This document shows positions 19,309 to 28,501 of a stretch of 64,000 nucleotides of DNA, in pieces (the first letter of the stretch is position 1; every line of letters begins with the position of its first letter). The notes beneath the pieces were generated by a model. It ran no database searches. It was not told the DNA's origin and saw only the letters and a program-made list of their open reading frames with translations. Position numbers and translations under genes: made by a program. Origin of the DNA: Rhizobium sp. N324 (GTDB taxonomy: Bacteria > Pseudomonadota > Alphaproteobacteria > Rhizobiales > Rhizobiaceae); assembly GCF_001664485.1 (NCBI RefSeq), contig NZ_CP013630.1, positions 3,103,001 to 3,167,000 of the forward strand, read 5' to 3'.

Positions 19309-20640
19309 TCAGAAGCTTTCCTTCAGCCACTGGCCCATCCGGGCTATGCGGCTGTTATTTCCTCCAAGCGACATGAGCAGACCGCTCTGTGACGCATGTG
19401 TCTCCATGTCCGCGACCTGCGGATAGATCATCAGCCCGACAGCCGTCGAAAAAGCCGGGCCTTTGGCCGCCGTCGGCAGTCCCGAGACGCCCATCGGACG
19501 GCCGATGCGGACGTTGCGGGCAAGGATGCGCCGCGCCACATCGGCAAGGCCTGTCAGCTGGCTTGCGCCGCCGGTCAGGACGACGCGCTTGCCGACGATC
19601 GGGCTGAAGCCGGAGCGCTGGATGCGGTCGCGGATCAGTTCCATCGTCTCTTCGATTCGGGCCGAAACGATGCGCGAAACCAGCGCCCGCGGCACCTGTG
19701 ACGGCTGGTCGCGATCGTCCTCGCCGATCGGCGGGATCGAGATCAGCTCGCGCTCGTCGGAAGAATTCGAAAGGGCCGTGGCATGAACGACCTTCAAACG
19801 CTCCGCATCCTCGATGCGGGTCGAAAGGCCGCGCGCCAGATCGGTGGTCACGTGATGGCCGCCGAGGCCGACGGCGTCGGTATGAACGAGCTTGCCTTCG
19901 GCAAAGACCGAGATCGTCGTCGTGCCGCCGCCCATGTCGATCGCCGCGCAGCCAAGCTCGACCTCGTCGTCGACGAGAGCCGCAAGGCCCGATGCATAGG
20001 GCGTCGCAACGATGCCTTCGACCGACAGGTGCGCACGGTTGACGCTGAGCTCAAGGTTCTTCAGTGCCGAGCGCTCCGCCGTCACGACATGCATGTCGAC
20101 GCCGAGCGCATCGCCGTACATTGCCAGCGGATCGCGGATGCCGCGCTCGCCGTCGAGCGAAAAGCCGGTCGCCAGCGAATGCAGCACCGAACGGTCCTGG
20201 CGCAGCGACTGCTGGCAGGCGGCCGACAGCACCTTCTTCAAATCGTTGAGTTCGACTTCCTGGCCGCCGAGATCGATCGTCGCCGTGTAGATATCGCTGC
20301 CGAGACGGCCGGCCGTCAGATTGACGATCAAGCTCTCGACAGTCAGCCCCGCCATGCGCTCCGCCGCGTCGACGGCGAGTCGGATGACGCCTTCCAGCGC
20401 GTCGAGATCGGCGATCACGCCGGTCTTGATGCCGCGGGACCTCTGGTGGCCGATGCCGATGATCTCGATATTGTGCGTGCGGCCCGGCAGGATCTGGCTT
20501 TCCTCGCGCGGCGTCAGCCGGCCGATCATGCAGACGACCTTGGTCGAGCCGATGTCGAGCACCGAAACGACATGCGACCGCTTCGACGAAAGCGGCTTCA
20601 GGCGCGGCAATCCGAAATGGGACGAACCGAACAAGCTCAT
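19309..20640 (-). CDS. ftsA: Cell division protein FtsA
   Basis: A 443-residue actin-fold ATPase that tethers FtsZ to the membrane. Visible are the phosphate-1 region (VLDIGSTKVVCMIG), the phosphate-2 motif (AAIDMGGGTTTISVF) and the adenosine motif (VVLTGGASQLTGLADV). The C-terminus ends in an amphipathic MGQWLKESF helix, the membrane anchor. The start overlaps the ftsQ stop by 4 bp (ATGA), indicating translational coupling. Confidence 0.97.
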   Translation of the reverse strand: MSLFGSSHFGLPRLKPLSSKRSHVVSVLDIGSTKVVCMIGRLTPREESQILPGRTHNIEIIGIGHQRSRGIKTGVIADLDALEGVIRLAVDAAERMAGLTVESLIVNLTAGRLGSDIYTATIDLGGQEVELNDLKKVLSAACQQSLRQDRSVLHSLATGFSLDGERGIRDPLAMYGDALGVDMHVVTAERSALKNLELSVNRAHLSVEGIVATPYASGLAALVDDEVELGCAAIDMGGGTTTISVFAEGKLVHTDAVGLGGHHVTTDLARGLSTRIEDAERLKVVHATALSNSSDERELISIPPIGEDDRDQPSQVPRALVSRIVSARIEETMELIRDRIQRSGFSPIVGKRVVLTGGASQLTGLADVARRILARNVRIGRPMGVSGLPTAAKGPAFSTAVGLMIYPQVADMETHASQSGLLMSLGGNNSRIARMGQWLKESF

Positions 20641-21569
20641 ATATTCTGCCCCGTCTTCTTCAATTCTTTCGTGCGCTCCGTCACAGCCGTCTGCCGGCGC
20701 ACTGCGGCCTCCGGCGTCAGCTGGATCGCGGTTCTGTCGGACAGCCTGAGATCGACCGCGGCAATGTCGCGCTCCAGGAGCTGATGCTCCTTGTCGAACT
20801 TCGAAAGCGTCGCCAGCGCCTGGTCGATACCCTCTTCCGGCAGCTTGACGACGACGCCGTTATCCATGTGCAGGTCCCAGCGACGGCCCGATATCCAGAC
20901 ATAGGCCTTTACGCGGGCCTTCACGTCGGGCCACTTCGAGAAGGCCTCGTCGAGCGACGCCGCCGCCGTTTCGGCATCGCGGCCGACGACCAGCGGCAGC
21001 GCCGAAAACTTGTTGTCGCGCAGCGGCGCAATGACGCTGCCGTTCTTCTCGATCAGCGAAAGCTCCTGCCCGTGCTGCCAGATCGCATAGGCCTGACGCT
21101 CTTTGAGCTTCACCTCGATCGTCTTCGGATAGATCTTGCGGACTTCGACATTTTCGACCCAGGGCAGATGCGCGATCTTCCGGCGCGCCGCATCGACGTC
21201 GAGGGCGACCAGCGAGGTCGTGCCGTCGAGGCCGATCAGTTGCAGGATTTCGATTTCGGACGTCTCCGAATTGCCGGAGACCTTCACATCTTCGATCGCA
21301 AAACCCGCCGCCGTCGTCGTCGCCTGCGCGACGGCTTCGGTGTGGCCGCCGAGCGACATGCCGTAAAGCCCGGTCGCAGCCAGGAATGCGACCGCCGAAA
21401 TGGTGCCCGTATGGGCCGGAATGTAGATGCGGCCACTGCCGAGGCTGATCAGGAAACGGGTGACACGGCGCAGCGGACGCGGCAGCACGAATCGCTCCTC
21501 GGCTTCCATGACCGGAAGCACGGCATGATGGCTGGGGCGCCCTATCCTCTTGACCGTCAACGCAAACAA
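20637..21569 (-). CDS. ftsQ: Cell division protein FtsQ
   Basis: A bitopic inner-membrane divisome protein of about 310 residues. It has a basic cytoplasmic N-terminus, one membrane segment (around [20 protein letters not shown]), a POTRA domain ([11 protein letters not shown]...) and the FtsQ beta domain. No ATG precedes the conserved region. TTG 21569 is preferred, with GGTGGAGG seven bases upstream; GTG 21590 is an alternative. The start lies inside the end of ddlB and the stop overlaps ftsA, so the three genes are tightly coupled. Confidence 0.93.
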   Translation of the reverse strand: MFALTVKRIGRPSHHAVLPVMEAEERFVLPRPLRRVTRFLISLGSGRIYIPAHTGTISAVAFLAATGLYGMSLGGHTEAVAQATTTAAGFAIEDVKVSGNSETSEIEILQLIGLDGTTSLVALDVDAARRKIAHLPWVENVEVRKIYPKTIEVKLKERQAYAIWQHGQELSLIEKNGSVIAPLRDNKFSALPLVVGRDAETAAASLDEAFSKWPDVKARVKAYVWISGRRWDLHMDNGVVVKLPEEGIDQALATLSKFDKEHQLLERDIAAVDLRLSDRTAIQLTPEAAVRRQTAVTERTKELKKTGQNI

Positions 21570-22483
21570 GACGCGTCCTCCACCATCCACCGGAGAAACT
21601 CACCAAAGGAATAGCCGGCATGGCCGGCCATTTCGGGCACAAGCGAGGTTGGAGTCATGCCTGGCTGGGTATTGACTTCCAGCCAGATGATTTCGCCGTC
21701 TTCGGAGAAACGATCGTCGTAACGAAAGTCGGACCGACTGACGCCGCGACAACCGATTGCCTGATGCGCCCTTAGAGCCAATATTTGTATTTTTTGGTAA
21801 ATATTCGGTGAAATTTTCGCCGGGATGACGTGTTTTGAACCGCCCGCCGCATACTTGGAATCGTAATCATAAAAATTGTGTCCCTGCGGCACCACCTCGG
21901 TGACGCCGAGCGCCGTCTCGCCCATGACGCCGCAGGTGAGTTCGCGACCATGGACATAGCGCTCGACCAGCACTTCTTCGCCGTAGCGCCACTCGGACGA
22001 ACTGACCACCTGGGGCGGATGCGCCTGATCTTCCGTGACGATCACGACACCGAAGCTCGACCCCTCCCGGACAGGCTTCACCACATAGGGCGGCTTCATC
22101 GGATGCGTCGAGGGAAAAGCGAAACGGTTGACCACCTGCGATTCGGCGACCGGAATGCCGGCCGCGGCAGCGACAAGCTTGGCCTTGTCCTTATCCATCG
22201 CCAGCGCCGAGGCAAGCACGCCCGAATGGGTATAGGGGATCTCGAGATATTCGAGAATGCCCTGAATGGTGCCGTCCTCGCCGAACGGGCCATGCAGCGC
22301 ATTGAAGACCACATCGGGCTTCAGCGCCGCAAGCTTTTCGGAAACATCGCGCGCCACGTCGATACGCGTCACGTCGAAGCCTTCCGCTTCGAGAGCTTCT
22401 GCGCAAGCCTTTCCCGAGGAAAGGCTGACAGGCCTTTCCGAGGAAAATCCGCCCATCAGGACAGCGACATGCTTGCGACTCAT
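21557..22483 (-). CDS. ddlB: D-alanine--D-alanine ligase
   Basis: A 308-residue ATP-grasp enzyme that makes D-Ala-D-Ala for the peptidoglycan stem. It has [17 protein letters not shown] at the N-terminus, [15 protein letters not shown], and the C-terminal metal site [20 protein letters not shown] 22483 is preferred over a TTG 12 bases earlier, with GGGGGTG upstream. It is separated from murB by an antisense gene, unlike the usual arrangement. Bases about 21775-21870 inside the gene are strikingly A+T-rich compared with the rest. Confidence 0.96.
   Translation of the reverse strand: MSRKHVAVLMGGFSSERPVSLSSGKACAEALEAEGFDVTRIDVARDVSEKLAALKPDVVFNALHGPFGEDGTIQGILEYLEIPYTHSGVLASALAMDKDKAKLVAAAAGIPVAESQVVNRFAFPSTHPMKPPYVVKPVREGSSFGVVIVTEDQAHPPQVVSSSEWRYGEEVLVERYVHGRELTCGVMGETALGVTEVVPQGHNFYDYDSKYAAGGSKHVIPAKISPNIYQKIQILALRAHQAIGCRGVSRSDFRYDDRFSEDGEIIWLEVNTQPGMTPTSLVPEMAGHAGYSFGEFLRWMVEDASCLR
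21784..21812 (-). promoter_or_regulatory. Candidate internal promoter for ftsQ-ftsA-ftsZ inside ddlB
   Basis: On the minus strand TTCACC (-35-like) is followed after 17 bp by TACAAA (-10-like), in a roughly 100-bp A+T-rich patch within an otherwise G+C-rich gene. In Caulobacter an ftsQA promoter is known in this neighbourhood of the cluster. Each hexamer matches consensus at four of six positions, so this is a suggestion only. Confidence 0.3.
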
Positions 22484-22586
22484 CAACACCCCCAAAAATA
22501 ACTTTCATTCTCGAAATCGACGCTTGCGCGAAGCTTTCGGCGCCGTTTCAGGCCTTTGTCCGACCCGCATGCATTAGAGCATCATT

Positions 22587-22605
22587 ATGGTTAATGAAGT
22601 GTTTA
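22587..22605 (-). promoter_or_regulatory. CtrA-like box upstream of ddlB
   Basis: On the minus strand TAAA-CACTTCA-TTAACCAT matches the CtrA recognition pattern TTAA-N7-TTAACCAT at 11 of 12 defined bases. It lies about 105 bp before the ddlB start. CtrA controls ftsQA and ftsZ in Caulobacter, so cell-cycle control of ddlB-ftsQAZ is a reasonable inference. Confidence 0.5.
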
Positions 22606-22819
22606 CTTTCGTTAACTTCATCTTGCCCAGCGCGGCATTTGTCCCTGCTGCCGACTTCAATTTTCCGAGCTTCGCTTCTCGGCCGATCGATCACAACGGA
22701 AAGATCCAGCGTTGAAAAACCATGCGGGCTCAACGAGATAATCTCAAGTCTTGCAGTCAGTCGGCGTCGTCGATGAACTTCCATGCGAGGGAGACTGCTG
22801 TCCTGGGACAGCCGTGACG

Positions 22820-22839
22820 GCCACCAGCGTGGCTTTTTT
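22820..22839 (+). terminator. Orphan intrinsic terminator, possible small RNA end
   Basis: GCCAC-CAGC-GTGGC with a G before the stem is followed by six T, oriented for plus-strand transcription. A CTGTCC/GGACAG hairpin lies just upstream (22798-22811). No plus-strand gene precedes it, since ddlB runs the other way, so it may end a small RNA. Confidence 0.6.
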
Positions 22840-22898
22840 ATTGATGCGGTCGGCACTTCCGGCTAACCGGAGCACTCAAGAGAAAGCGGGAGCAGATC

Positions 22899-23828
22899 AT
22901 GCGATGCTTCATTACCGGCGCGGCCGGCTTTGTCGGTGGGCCTCTTGTCGAAAGACTGCAGGGCGAGCGGCTGTGGGAGCTTCAGGTGACGACGCGATCC
23001 GCAGCCGCCGGCTTTCCGGCAGCTATGCGGCATTTCCCCATTGACATAACCGGCGAAACGGATTGGGCGGCCGCTCTCGACGGTGTTGATGTCGTCGTCC
23101 ATCTCGCCGCCCGCGTCCATATCATGAACGACCGCGCAGCCGATCCCCTGACGGAATTCCGCCGGATCAACACCGCCGCCACGCTGAACCTCGCCGAGCA
23201 TGCCGCACGCGCCGGGGTAAAAAGGCTCGTGTTCATCAGCAGCATCAAAGTCAACGGGGAAGAGAACGACCGGCCCTTCCGCCACGACGATACGCCGATG
23301 CCGCTGGATCCCTACGGCGTTTCGAAGCTGGAAAGCGAAATCGGCCTGCATGAAATCGCCGCCCGAACCGGCATAGAAGTCGTTGTCATTCGGCCACCGC
23401 TCGTCTATGGGCCTGGCGCCAGGGGCAACTTCGCCCTGCTCGTCGGGCTTGTCAGGAAGAAGGTACCGCTCCCCTTCGCGTCCCTGAAGAACCACCGGAC
23501 ACTGGTTGCGCTTCCAAATCTCGTCGATCTGATCGTCACGGCCATGACGCATCCGGATGCGGCCGGCCAGACCTTTCTCGCAGGCGACGGAGAAGACCTC
23601 TCCACTCCTGGGCTCATCGAAGGCATTGCGGCAGGGTTGGGCGTCAAGCCGATGCTGCTCCCCTTCCCCCCCGCCTTGCTGCAGCTGGGGGCGAGATTGA
23701 CGGGGAAAGACGCCGTCTACCAGCGTCTTTGCGGTTCGCTGCAGGTCGATATATCCCACGCCCGCAACGTGCTCGGCTGGTCGCCGATCGTCACGCCACG
23801 CGAAGGTCTGAAGCTCGCCGCGACGTAA
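22899..23828 (+). CDS. NAD-dependent epimerase/dehydratase (extended SDR), antisense within dcw cluster
   Basis: A 309-residue Rossmann-fold enzyme of the sugar-nucleotide epimerase type. The NAD motif is ITGAAGFVG (GxxGxxG). The catalytic Tyr-Lys pair is in DPYGVSKLE, with Ser-Ser in VFISSIKVNG upstream. GalE- and WbpP-like enzymes act on UDP-sugars for surface polysaccharides, but the substrate cannot be told here. GGGAG precedes the ATG. It runs opposite to the dcw genes and ends 3 bp from the murB stop codon. No companion polysaccharide genes are present, so it looks like an insertion into the cluster. Confidence 0.88.
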   Translation: MRCFITGAAGFVGGPLVERLQGERLWELQVTTRSAAAGFPAAMRHFPIDITGETDWAAALDGVDVVVHLAARVHIMNDRAADPLTEFRRINTAATLNLAEHAARAGVKRLVFISSIKVNGEENDRPFRHDDTPMPLDPYGVSKLESEIGLHEIAARTGIEVVVIRPPLVYGPGARGNFALLVGLVRKKVPLPFASLKNHRTLVALPNLVDLIVTAMTHPDAAGQTFLAGDGEDLSTPGLIEGIAAGLGVKPMLLPFPPALLQLGARLTGKDAVYQRLCGSLQVDISHARNVLGWSPIVTPREGLKLAAT

Positions 23829-23831
23829 AAG

Positions 23832-24806
23832 CTATTCGCTGGTGACGCCGTGGAATGGGCGCACTTCGCGGCCGGGCATGAAGACGCCGAGGCGCTTGAT
23901 TTCCCATTCGAGCTTGATGCCCTCTTTCTCGAAAACCTCGCGGCGCACCTGTTCGCCGAGATATTCGAGATCGTAGCCGGTCGCCTGCCCCATGTTGATC
24001 ATGAAGTTGCAGTGAAGCGACGACATCTGCGCTCCGCCGATGACGAGACCGCGGCAGCCTGCCTCGTCGATCAGTTTCCAGGCCGAATGGCCCTGAGGAT
24101 TCTTGAAGGTCGATCCGCCGGTCTTTTCGCGCACCGGCTGCACCGTCTCGCGGTGATTGCGCACGGCGTCCATCTCGGCTCGGATCTGGGCACGCTCTTC
24201 CGGATAGCCCTCGAACAGGACGGAGGTGAAGATCAGCTCGCTGGAGGCCGTCGAATGGCGATAGGAATAACCCATTTCGGCATTGGACAGCACGTGCTTG
24301 TTGCCCTTGCGGTCGACCGCGTTGACCTCGATCAGCCGCTCGCGCGTTTCGACGCCGTTGGCCCCGGCATTCATGCGCGCCGCGCCGCCGATGCTGCCTG
24401 GAATACCGTAGAAGAAATGGAAGCCGCCGATGCCGTTATCCATCGCCATCGCCGCCACATGTTTGTCGGGGCAGATGGTGCCGGCCAAAATACGATTTTC
24501 GCCCGCAAGCTCGACAAAACCGAAGCCCTTGGCCGACAGGCGCAGCACGACGCCGGGAATGCCGCCGTCGCGCACCAGGATGTTGGAGCCGACGCCGATC
24601 ACCGTCAGCGGCACCTCTTCCGGCAATATTTTCAGGAAGGCGACAAGATCGTCGATGTCATGCGGCTGGAACATCAGCTCGGCGAGACCGCCTGCCCTGA
24701 ACCAGGTGACGCGGTCCATGGGGGCATCCGGCGTGATGCGACCGCGGATATCCTTTACACCGTCTCCGAGAGACGCGAGCAGCTTTTCCCCATTCACCTG
24801 TTTCAT
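23832..24806 (-). CDS. murB: UDP-N-acetylenolpyruvoylglucosamine reductase
   Basis: A 324-residue FAD enzyme that reduces enolpyruvyl-UDP-GlcNAc to UDP-MurNAc. FAD-domain motifs are visible: [27 protein letters not shown], and [18 protein letters not shown]. The catalytic Ser lies in [18 protein letters not shown], and the C-terminal part ([17 protein letters not shown]) has the conserved Glu. Its ATG overlaps the murC stop by 4 bp, so it ends the upper dcw transcript on this side. Confidence 0.97.
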   Translation of the reverse strand: MKQVNGEKLLASLGDGVKDIRGRITPDAPMDRVTWFRAGGLAELMFQPHDIDDLVAFLKILPEEVPLTVIGVGSNILVRDGGIPGVVLRLSAKGFGFVELAGENRILAGTICPDKHVAAMAMDNGIGGFHFFYGIPGSIGGAARMNAGANGVETRERLIEVNAVDRKGNKHVLSNAEMGYSYRHSTASSELIFTSVLFEGYPEERAQIRAEMDAVRNHRETVQPVREKTGGSTFKNPQGHSAWKLIDEAGCRGLVIGGAQMSSLHCNFMINMGQATGYDLEYLGEQVRREVFEKEGIKLEWEIKRLGVFMPGREVRPFHGVTSE

Positions 24807-26218
24807 ACGGACTTTCCCGATAGGCCTTCCAATTGCTTGGGCAGCGCGGCTGCCCAGGATGTGATGCTCCCAGCCCCCAACAGAACCACGAAATCGCCCG
24901 GCTTTGCAACCTCCGCAACCATCTGCGGCAGAAGCTCGGCGGAGGAGAGGAAGCGAGCGTCGCGATGGCCGCCGGATTTTATCCGCGAGACCAGCGACAC
25001 GGAATCGATACCCGCGATCGGATCTTCGCCCGCCGCATAGACCGGCGCCAGGAAAATGCTGTCGGCATCGTTGAAGCAGGCGGCGAATTCCTCGAACAGG
25101 CTTGCCAGGCGGCTATAGCGATGCGGCTGGTGGACTGCGATCACCCGCCCCTTGCAGGATTCGCGGGCCGCGCGCAGCACCGCCTTGATCTCCACCGGAT
25201 GGTGGCCGTAATCGTCGAAGATCTGCACCCCGTTCCATTCGCCGGTCAGCGTGAAACGGCGCTTGACGCCGCCGAAGGAGGCAAGCCCCTTGGCGATGTC
25301 AGCGCTCGATATGCCGAGCCGGTTGGCAACGGCGATCGCCGCCGTCGCGTTGGAAATATTATGCCGTCCGGGCATCGGCATGACCAGCCCCTTGAGCTCG
25401 ATCACCTGGCCGGTGCGGCGGCGGCGGATTTCGACGTCGAAGATCGAGCGCGTGCCGTCGATGCGCACATTGGTGAACCGCACGTCGGCCTGCGGGTTCT
25501 CGCCATAGGTGATGATCTTGCGGTCCTCGATGCGGCCAACCAACGACTGCACCTCGGGATGGTCGAGGCACATGACGCCGAAGCCGTAGAACGGCACGTT
25601 CTCGACGAACTGCCGGAAGGCGGCGCGCACGGCATCGAAATTGCCGTAATGGTCGAGATGCTCCGGATCGATATTGGTGATGACGGCGACATCGGCGGGA
25701 AGCTTCAGGAAGGTGCCGTCCGATTCGTCGGCCTCGACCACCATCCACTCGCCCTCGCCCATGCGGGCATTGGTGCCGTAGGCGTTGATGATGCCGCCGT
25801 TGATGACGGTCGGATCGAGCCCGCCGGCTTCGAGCAGGGTGGCGACCAGCGAAGTGGTCGTCGTCTTGCCATGCGTGCCGCCGATAGCGATCGCATTGCG
25901 GAAGCGCATCAGCTCGGCAAGCATTTCGGCGCGGCGCACCACCGGCAGCAGCTTTTCGCGGGCGGCGATCAGTTCCGGGTTGCTCTTCTTGATCGCCGTC
26001 GAGACGACGACGACTTCGGCATCACCCAGGTTCTCGGCCCGGTGGCCGACGAACACTTCGATGCCCTTGTCGCGCAGGCGCTGGACATTGGCGCTGTCGG
26101 CCTGGTCGGATCCCTGCACTTTGTGGCCGAGATTGTGCAGCACTTCGGCAATGCCGCTCATGCCGATGCCGCCGATGCCGATGAAATGAACGAGACCGAT
26201 CGCCTTCGGCAGTTTCAT
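24803..26218 (-). CDS. murC: UDP-N-acetylmuramate--L-alanine ligase
   Basis: A 471-residue ATP-dependent Mur ligase that adds L-Ala to UDP-MurNAc. The three-domain pattern is clear: the UDP-binding start [17 protein letters not shown], the ATP loop [14 protein letters not shown], the central [12 protein letters not shown] and [10 protein letters not shown], and the C-terminal [12 protein letters not shown]. The start overlaps murG and the stop overlaps murB, both by 4 bp, showing translational coupling. Confidence 0.97.
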   Translation of the reverse strand: MKLPKAIGLVHFIGIGGIGMSGIAEVLHNLGHKVQGSDQADSANVQRLRDKGIEVFVGHRAENLGDAEVVVVSTAIKKSNPELIAAREKLLPVVRRAEMLAELMRFRNAIAIGGTHGKTTTTSLVATLLEAGGLDPTVINGGIINAYGTNARMGEGEWMVVEADESDGTFLKLPADVAVITNIDPEHLDHYGNFDAVRAAFRQFVENVPFYGFGVMCLDHPEVQSLVGRIEDRKIITYGENPQADVRFTNVRIDGTRSIFDVEIRRRRTGQVIELKGLVMPMPGRHNISNATAAIAVANRLGISSADIAKGLASFGGVKRRFTLTGEWNGVQIFDDYGHHPVEIKAVLRAARESCKGRVIAVHQPHRYSRLASLFEEFAACFNDADSIFLAPVYAAGEDPIAGIDSVSLVSRIKSGGHRDARFLSSAELLPQMVAEVAKPGDFVVLLGAGSITSWAAALPKQLEGLSGKSV

Positions 26219-27339
26219 GCGCGTGTCCTCTTCAATTCCGCAATTGTCCGTCCGGCGGCAATAGCCTCAACCATGTCGGCAAGCAAGTTCGCGGCATCGG
26301 GTTTTCCGGCGAGCTTTGCCGCCGCTGCCATGTGCGAAAGCTTTTCCGGATCGTTCATGACAGCCGCCAGGATCGCCGCGATCTTCTCCGGCGACAGCTC
26401 CGACTGGGCGATCACCTTAGCCCCGCCGGTCGCGGCGAGCGCTGCCGCATTCGCCGCCTGGTCATGATCGAGCGCGTGCGGGTAAGGCACCAGAACCGCC
26501 GGCCGGCCGATGACCGAGATCTCCGAAACCGTCGAGGCGCCCGAGCGGCAGATGACAAGGTGGGCTTTCGCCAACCTCTCGGCCATGTCGGTGAAGAAGG
26601 GCGCGATATCCGCCCCCATCTCCAGCTTGGCGATGCAACCGCCGACCATCTCCATATCCTCGGGGCGCACCTGCTGGGTGATGCGCAGCCGCAGGCGCAG
26701 CGCATCGTCGAGCAGGCTGATCGCCGTCGGCAGCGCCTTGGAGAAATATTGCGCGCCCTGGCTGCCGCCGAAGACGACAAGGTTGAAGGCTTCGCCGGGA
26801 TGCGAGGGCGTGTAAGGCACCTCGGCGGCGGCGATGATCGCCGGGCGGACCGGATTGCCCGTCGTCACCGTCTTGTCCGGGAAGGCGCCGCCCCCCTCCG
26901 GCAGGAAACCGCCGGCGATACCCTGCACGCGGGTCGCCAGGGCCTTGTTGGCGCGGCCCATGACGGCATTCTGCTCGTGGATCATCGCGGGCACGCCGAG
27001 CCTCGTGGCGGCAAGCAGCGGCGGCACCGTCGGATAACCGCCGAAACCGACGACGATGACGGGCTTCAGCCGCTGGATCAGTTTCTTCGCCGCCCGCATG
27101 CCGCTCCAGAGCGTCCACAGCGAACGGGCGACGGCGGCCGGGTTCTTCGAGCCGATCGTCGCCGACGGCACGACATGGATCGCCTCGGCCGGAAATTTGC
27201 CGGCATAGCGCTCGGCCCGGCTGTCGGTGACGAGATGCACCGAGTAGCCGCGCTCCTTCAGCTTGAAGGCCAGCGCCTCCGCCGGGAACACATGGCCGCC
27301 GGTACCCCCGGCGGCAAGCAGCACGATGCCTTTGCCCAT
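26215..27339 (-). CDS. murG: UDP-GlcNAc:lipid I GlcNAc transferase
   Basis: A 374-residue GT-B glycosyltransferase on the inner face of the membrane that turns lipid I into lipid II. Diagnostic stretches are the glycine-rich [40 protein letters not shown] and [19 protein letters not shown]. The gene starts 6 bp after ftsW and overlaps murC by 4 bp. Confidence 0.97.
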   Translation of the reverse strand: MGKGIVLLAAGGTGGHVFPAEALAFKLKERGYSVHLVTDSRAERYAGKFPAEAIHVVPSATIGSKNPAAVARSLWTLWSGMRAAKKLIQRLKPVIVVGFGGYPTVPPLLAATRLGVPAMIHEQNAVMGRANKALATRVQGIAGGFLPEGGGAFPDKTVTTGNPVRPAIIAAAEVPYTPSHPGEAFNLVVFGGSQGAQYFSKALPTAISLLDDALRLRLRITQQVRPEDMEMVGGCIAKLEMGADIAPFFTDMAERLAKAHLVICRSGASTVSEISVIGRPAVLVPYPHALDHDQAANAAALAATGGAKVIAQSELSPEKIAAILAAVMNDPEKLSHMAAAAKLAGKPDAANLLADMVEAIAAGRTIAELKRTRA

Positions 27340-27345
27340 TGCCTT

Positions 27346-28500
27346 TTACTCCGCCGGCATGCCGTGCGGGACGCGGAAAAGACTCCGGTCCTGCGCGCGT
27401 TTTTCCGGTCGATGGCGCGTCAGCGCCAGAATGAAGCCGGCGGTGACGCAGATCGCCACCATCGATGAGCCGCCGTAGGAAATCAGCGGCAGCGTCATGC
27501 CCTTTGCCGGCAGCAGCTCGAGATTGACGCCGATATTGATGATCGACTGGATGCCCATCTGCAGCACCAGGCCGGCAACGGCGAAGCGATTGAAGTCGTT
27601 GCGCTCGCGGTAGGCATGCGAGAGGCCGCGCAGCACCAGCACGGTAAACAGCGCCACCAGCGCCATGCAGAAGACGATGCCGAACTCCTCGGCCGCGACC
27701 GAGAATATGAAGTCGGTATGCGCATCCGGGATGATGCGCTTGACGATGCCCTCGCCCGGTCCCTGGCCGAACCAGCTGCCGCGGATGATCGCCTCACGCG
27801 CGGTGTCGATCTGGAAGGTGTCGCCCTCGCCGGTCATGAACTTGTCTATGCGCAAGGCCACGTGCGGGAAGACGTAATAGGCGCTGAGCAGGCCGCCGGC
27901 GCCGCCGATGCCGAGCAGCATGATCCATATCCATGGCATGCCGGCCATGAAGAACATCCCGCCCCAGACGGCAGTCGTCAGGATGGTCTGGCCGAGGTCG
28001 GGCTGCGCGACGAGCAGAGCGGCGACGATGGCAAACAGGATAATGGCGAAGAGATTGCCGGGAATTTCAGGCTGGCGGGCATGTTCGGCAAACAGCCAGG
28101 CGCAAACCACGACGAAGGCGGGCTTCATGAATTCCGAGGGCTGGATCGAAAGGCCGGCGATCCAGATCCAGCGCCTGCCGCCCTTGACCTCCTGGCCGAC
28201 GAACAGCACCAGCACCATCATGGCGAGCGAGACGATCAGCAGCAGGATCGCCGTTCGCCGCACCTGCCGTGGCGTCAGGAACGACAGCCCGAGCATGACG
28301 GAGATCGAAGGGATCATGAAGGCCGCATGGCGCTTGACGAAGTGGAAAGGCTCGAGCCCGATGCGCTCGGCAACGGCCGGAGATGCCGCAAAGGATAGCA
28401 TGAAACCGATGCCCATCAGGAAGATGAACATTGCCAGGAAGAAGCGGTCGATGGTCCAGAACCAATCGGCCAGAGGCCCACGTTCCGCGCGGCTTACCAT
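27346..28500 (-). CDS. ftsW: Peptidoglycan glycosyltransferase FtsW (SEDS)
   Basis: A 384-residue SEDS-family polytopic membrane protein that polymerises glycan strands at the septum with FtsI. About ten hydrophobic helices are evident. The SEDS motifs are KGGRRWIWIAGLSIQPSEFMK and, near the C-terminus, GMTLPLISYGGSSM. It lies between murD (1 bp) and murG (6 bp), as in other alphaproteobacterial dcw clusters. Confidence 0.97.
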   Translation of the reverse strand: MVSRAERGPLADWFWTIDRFFLAMFIFLMGIGFMLSFAASPAVAERIGLEPFHFVKRHAAFMIPSISVMLGLSFLTPRQVRRTAILLLIVSLAMMVLVLFVGQEVKGGRRWIWIAGLSIQPSEFMKPAFVVVCAWLFAEHARQPEIPGNLFAIILFAIVAALLVAQPDLGQTILTTAVWGGMFFMAGMPWIWIMLLGIGGAGGLLSAYYVFPHVALRIDKFMTGEGDTFQIDTAREAIIRGSWFGQGPGEGIVKRIIPDAHTDFIFSVAAEEFGIVFCMALVALFTVLVLRGLSHAYRERNDFNRFAVAGLVLQMGIQSIINIGVNLELLPAKGMTLPLISYGGSSMVAICVTAGFILALTRHRPEKRAQDRSLFRVPHGMPAE

Positions 28501-28501
28501 G

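Larger units (their letters stand above)
22484..22898. other. A+T-rich region between ddlB and the antisense epimerase
   Basis: This 415-bp gap is A+T-richer than its surroundings at its ddlB side. It holds the CtrA-like box (22587-22605), further TTAAC repeats near 22611, and an orphan plus-strand terminator (22820-22839). It must contain the promoters for ddlB (minus) and for the epimerase (plus). No coding frame with a ribosome site is supported. Confidence 0.6.

Noticed and set aside
22863..23759. Minus-strand frame that would keep dcw orientation continuous between murB and ddlB
   Set aside because: The plus-strand frame has the SDR GxxGxxG and YxxxK motifs and a ribosome site, so the minus frame is its shadow.
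24833..26467. Plus-strand frame of 544 codons opposite murC
   Set aside because: Antisense shadow; murC has complete Mur ligase motifs on the other strand.
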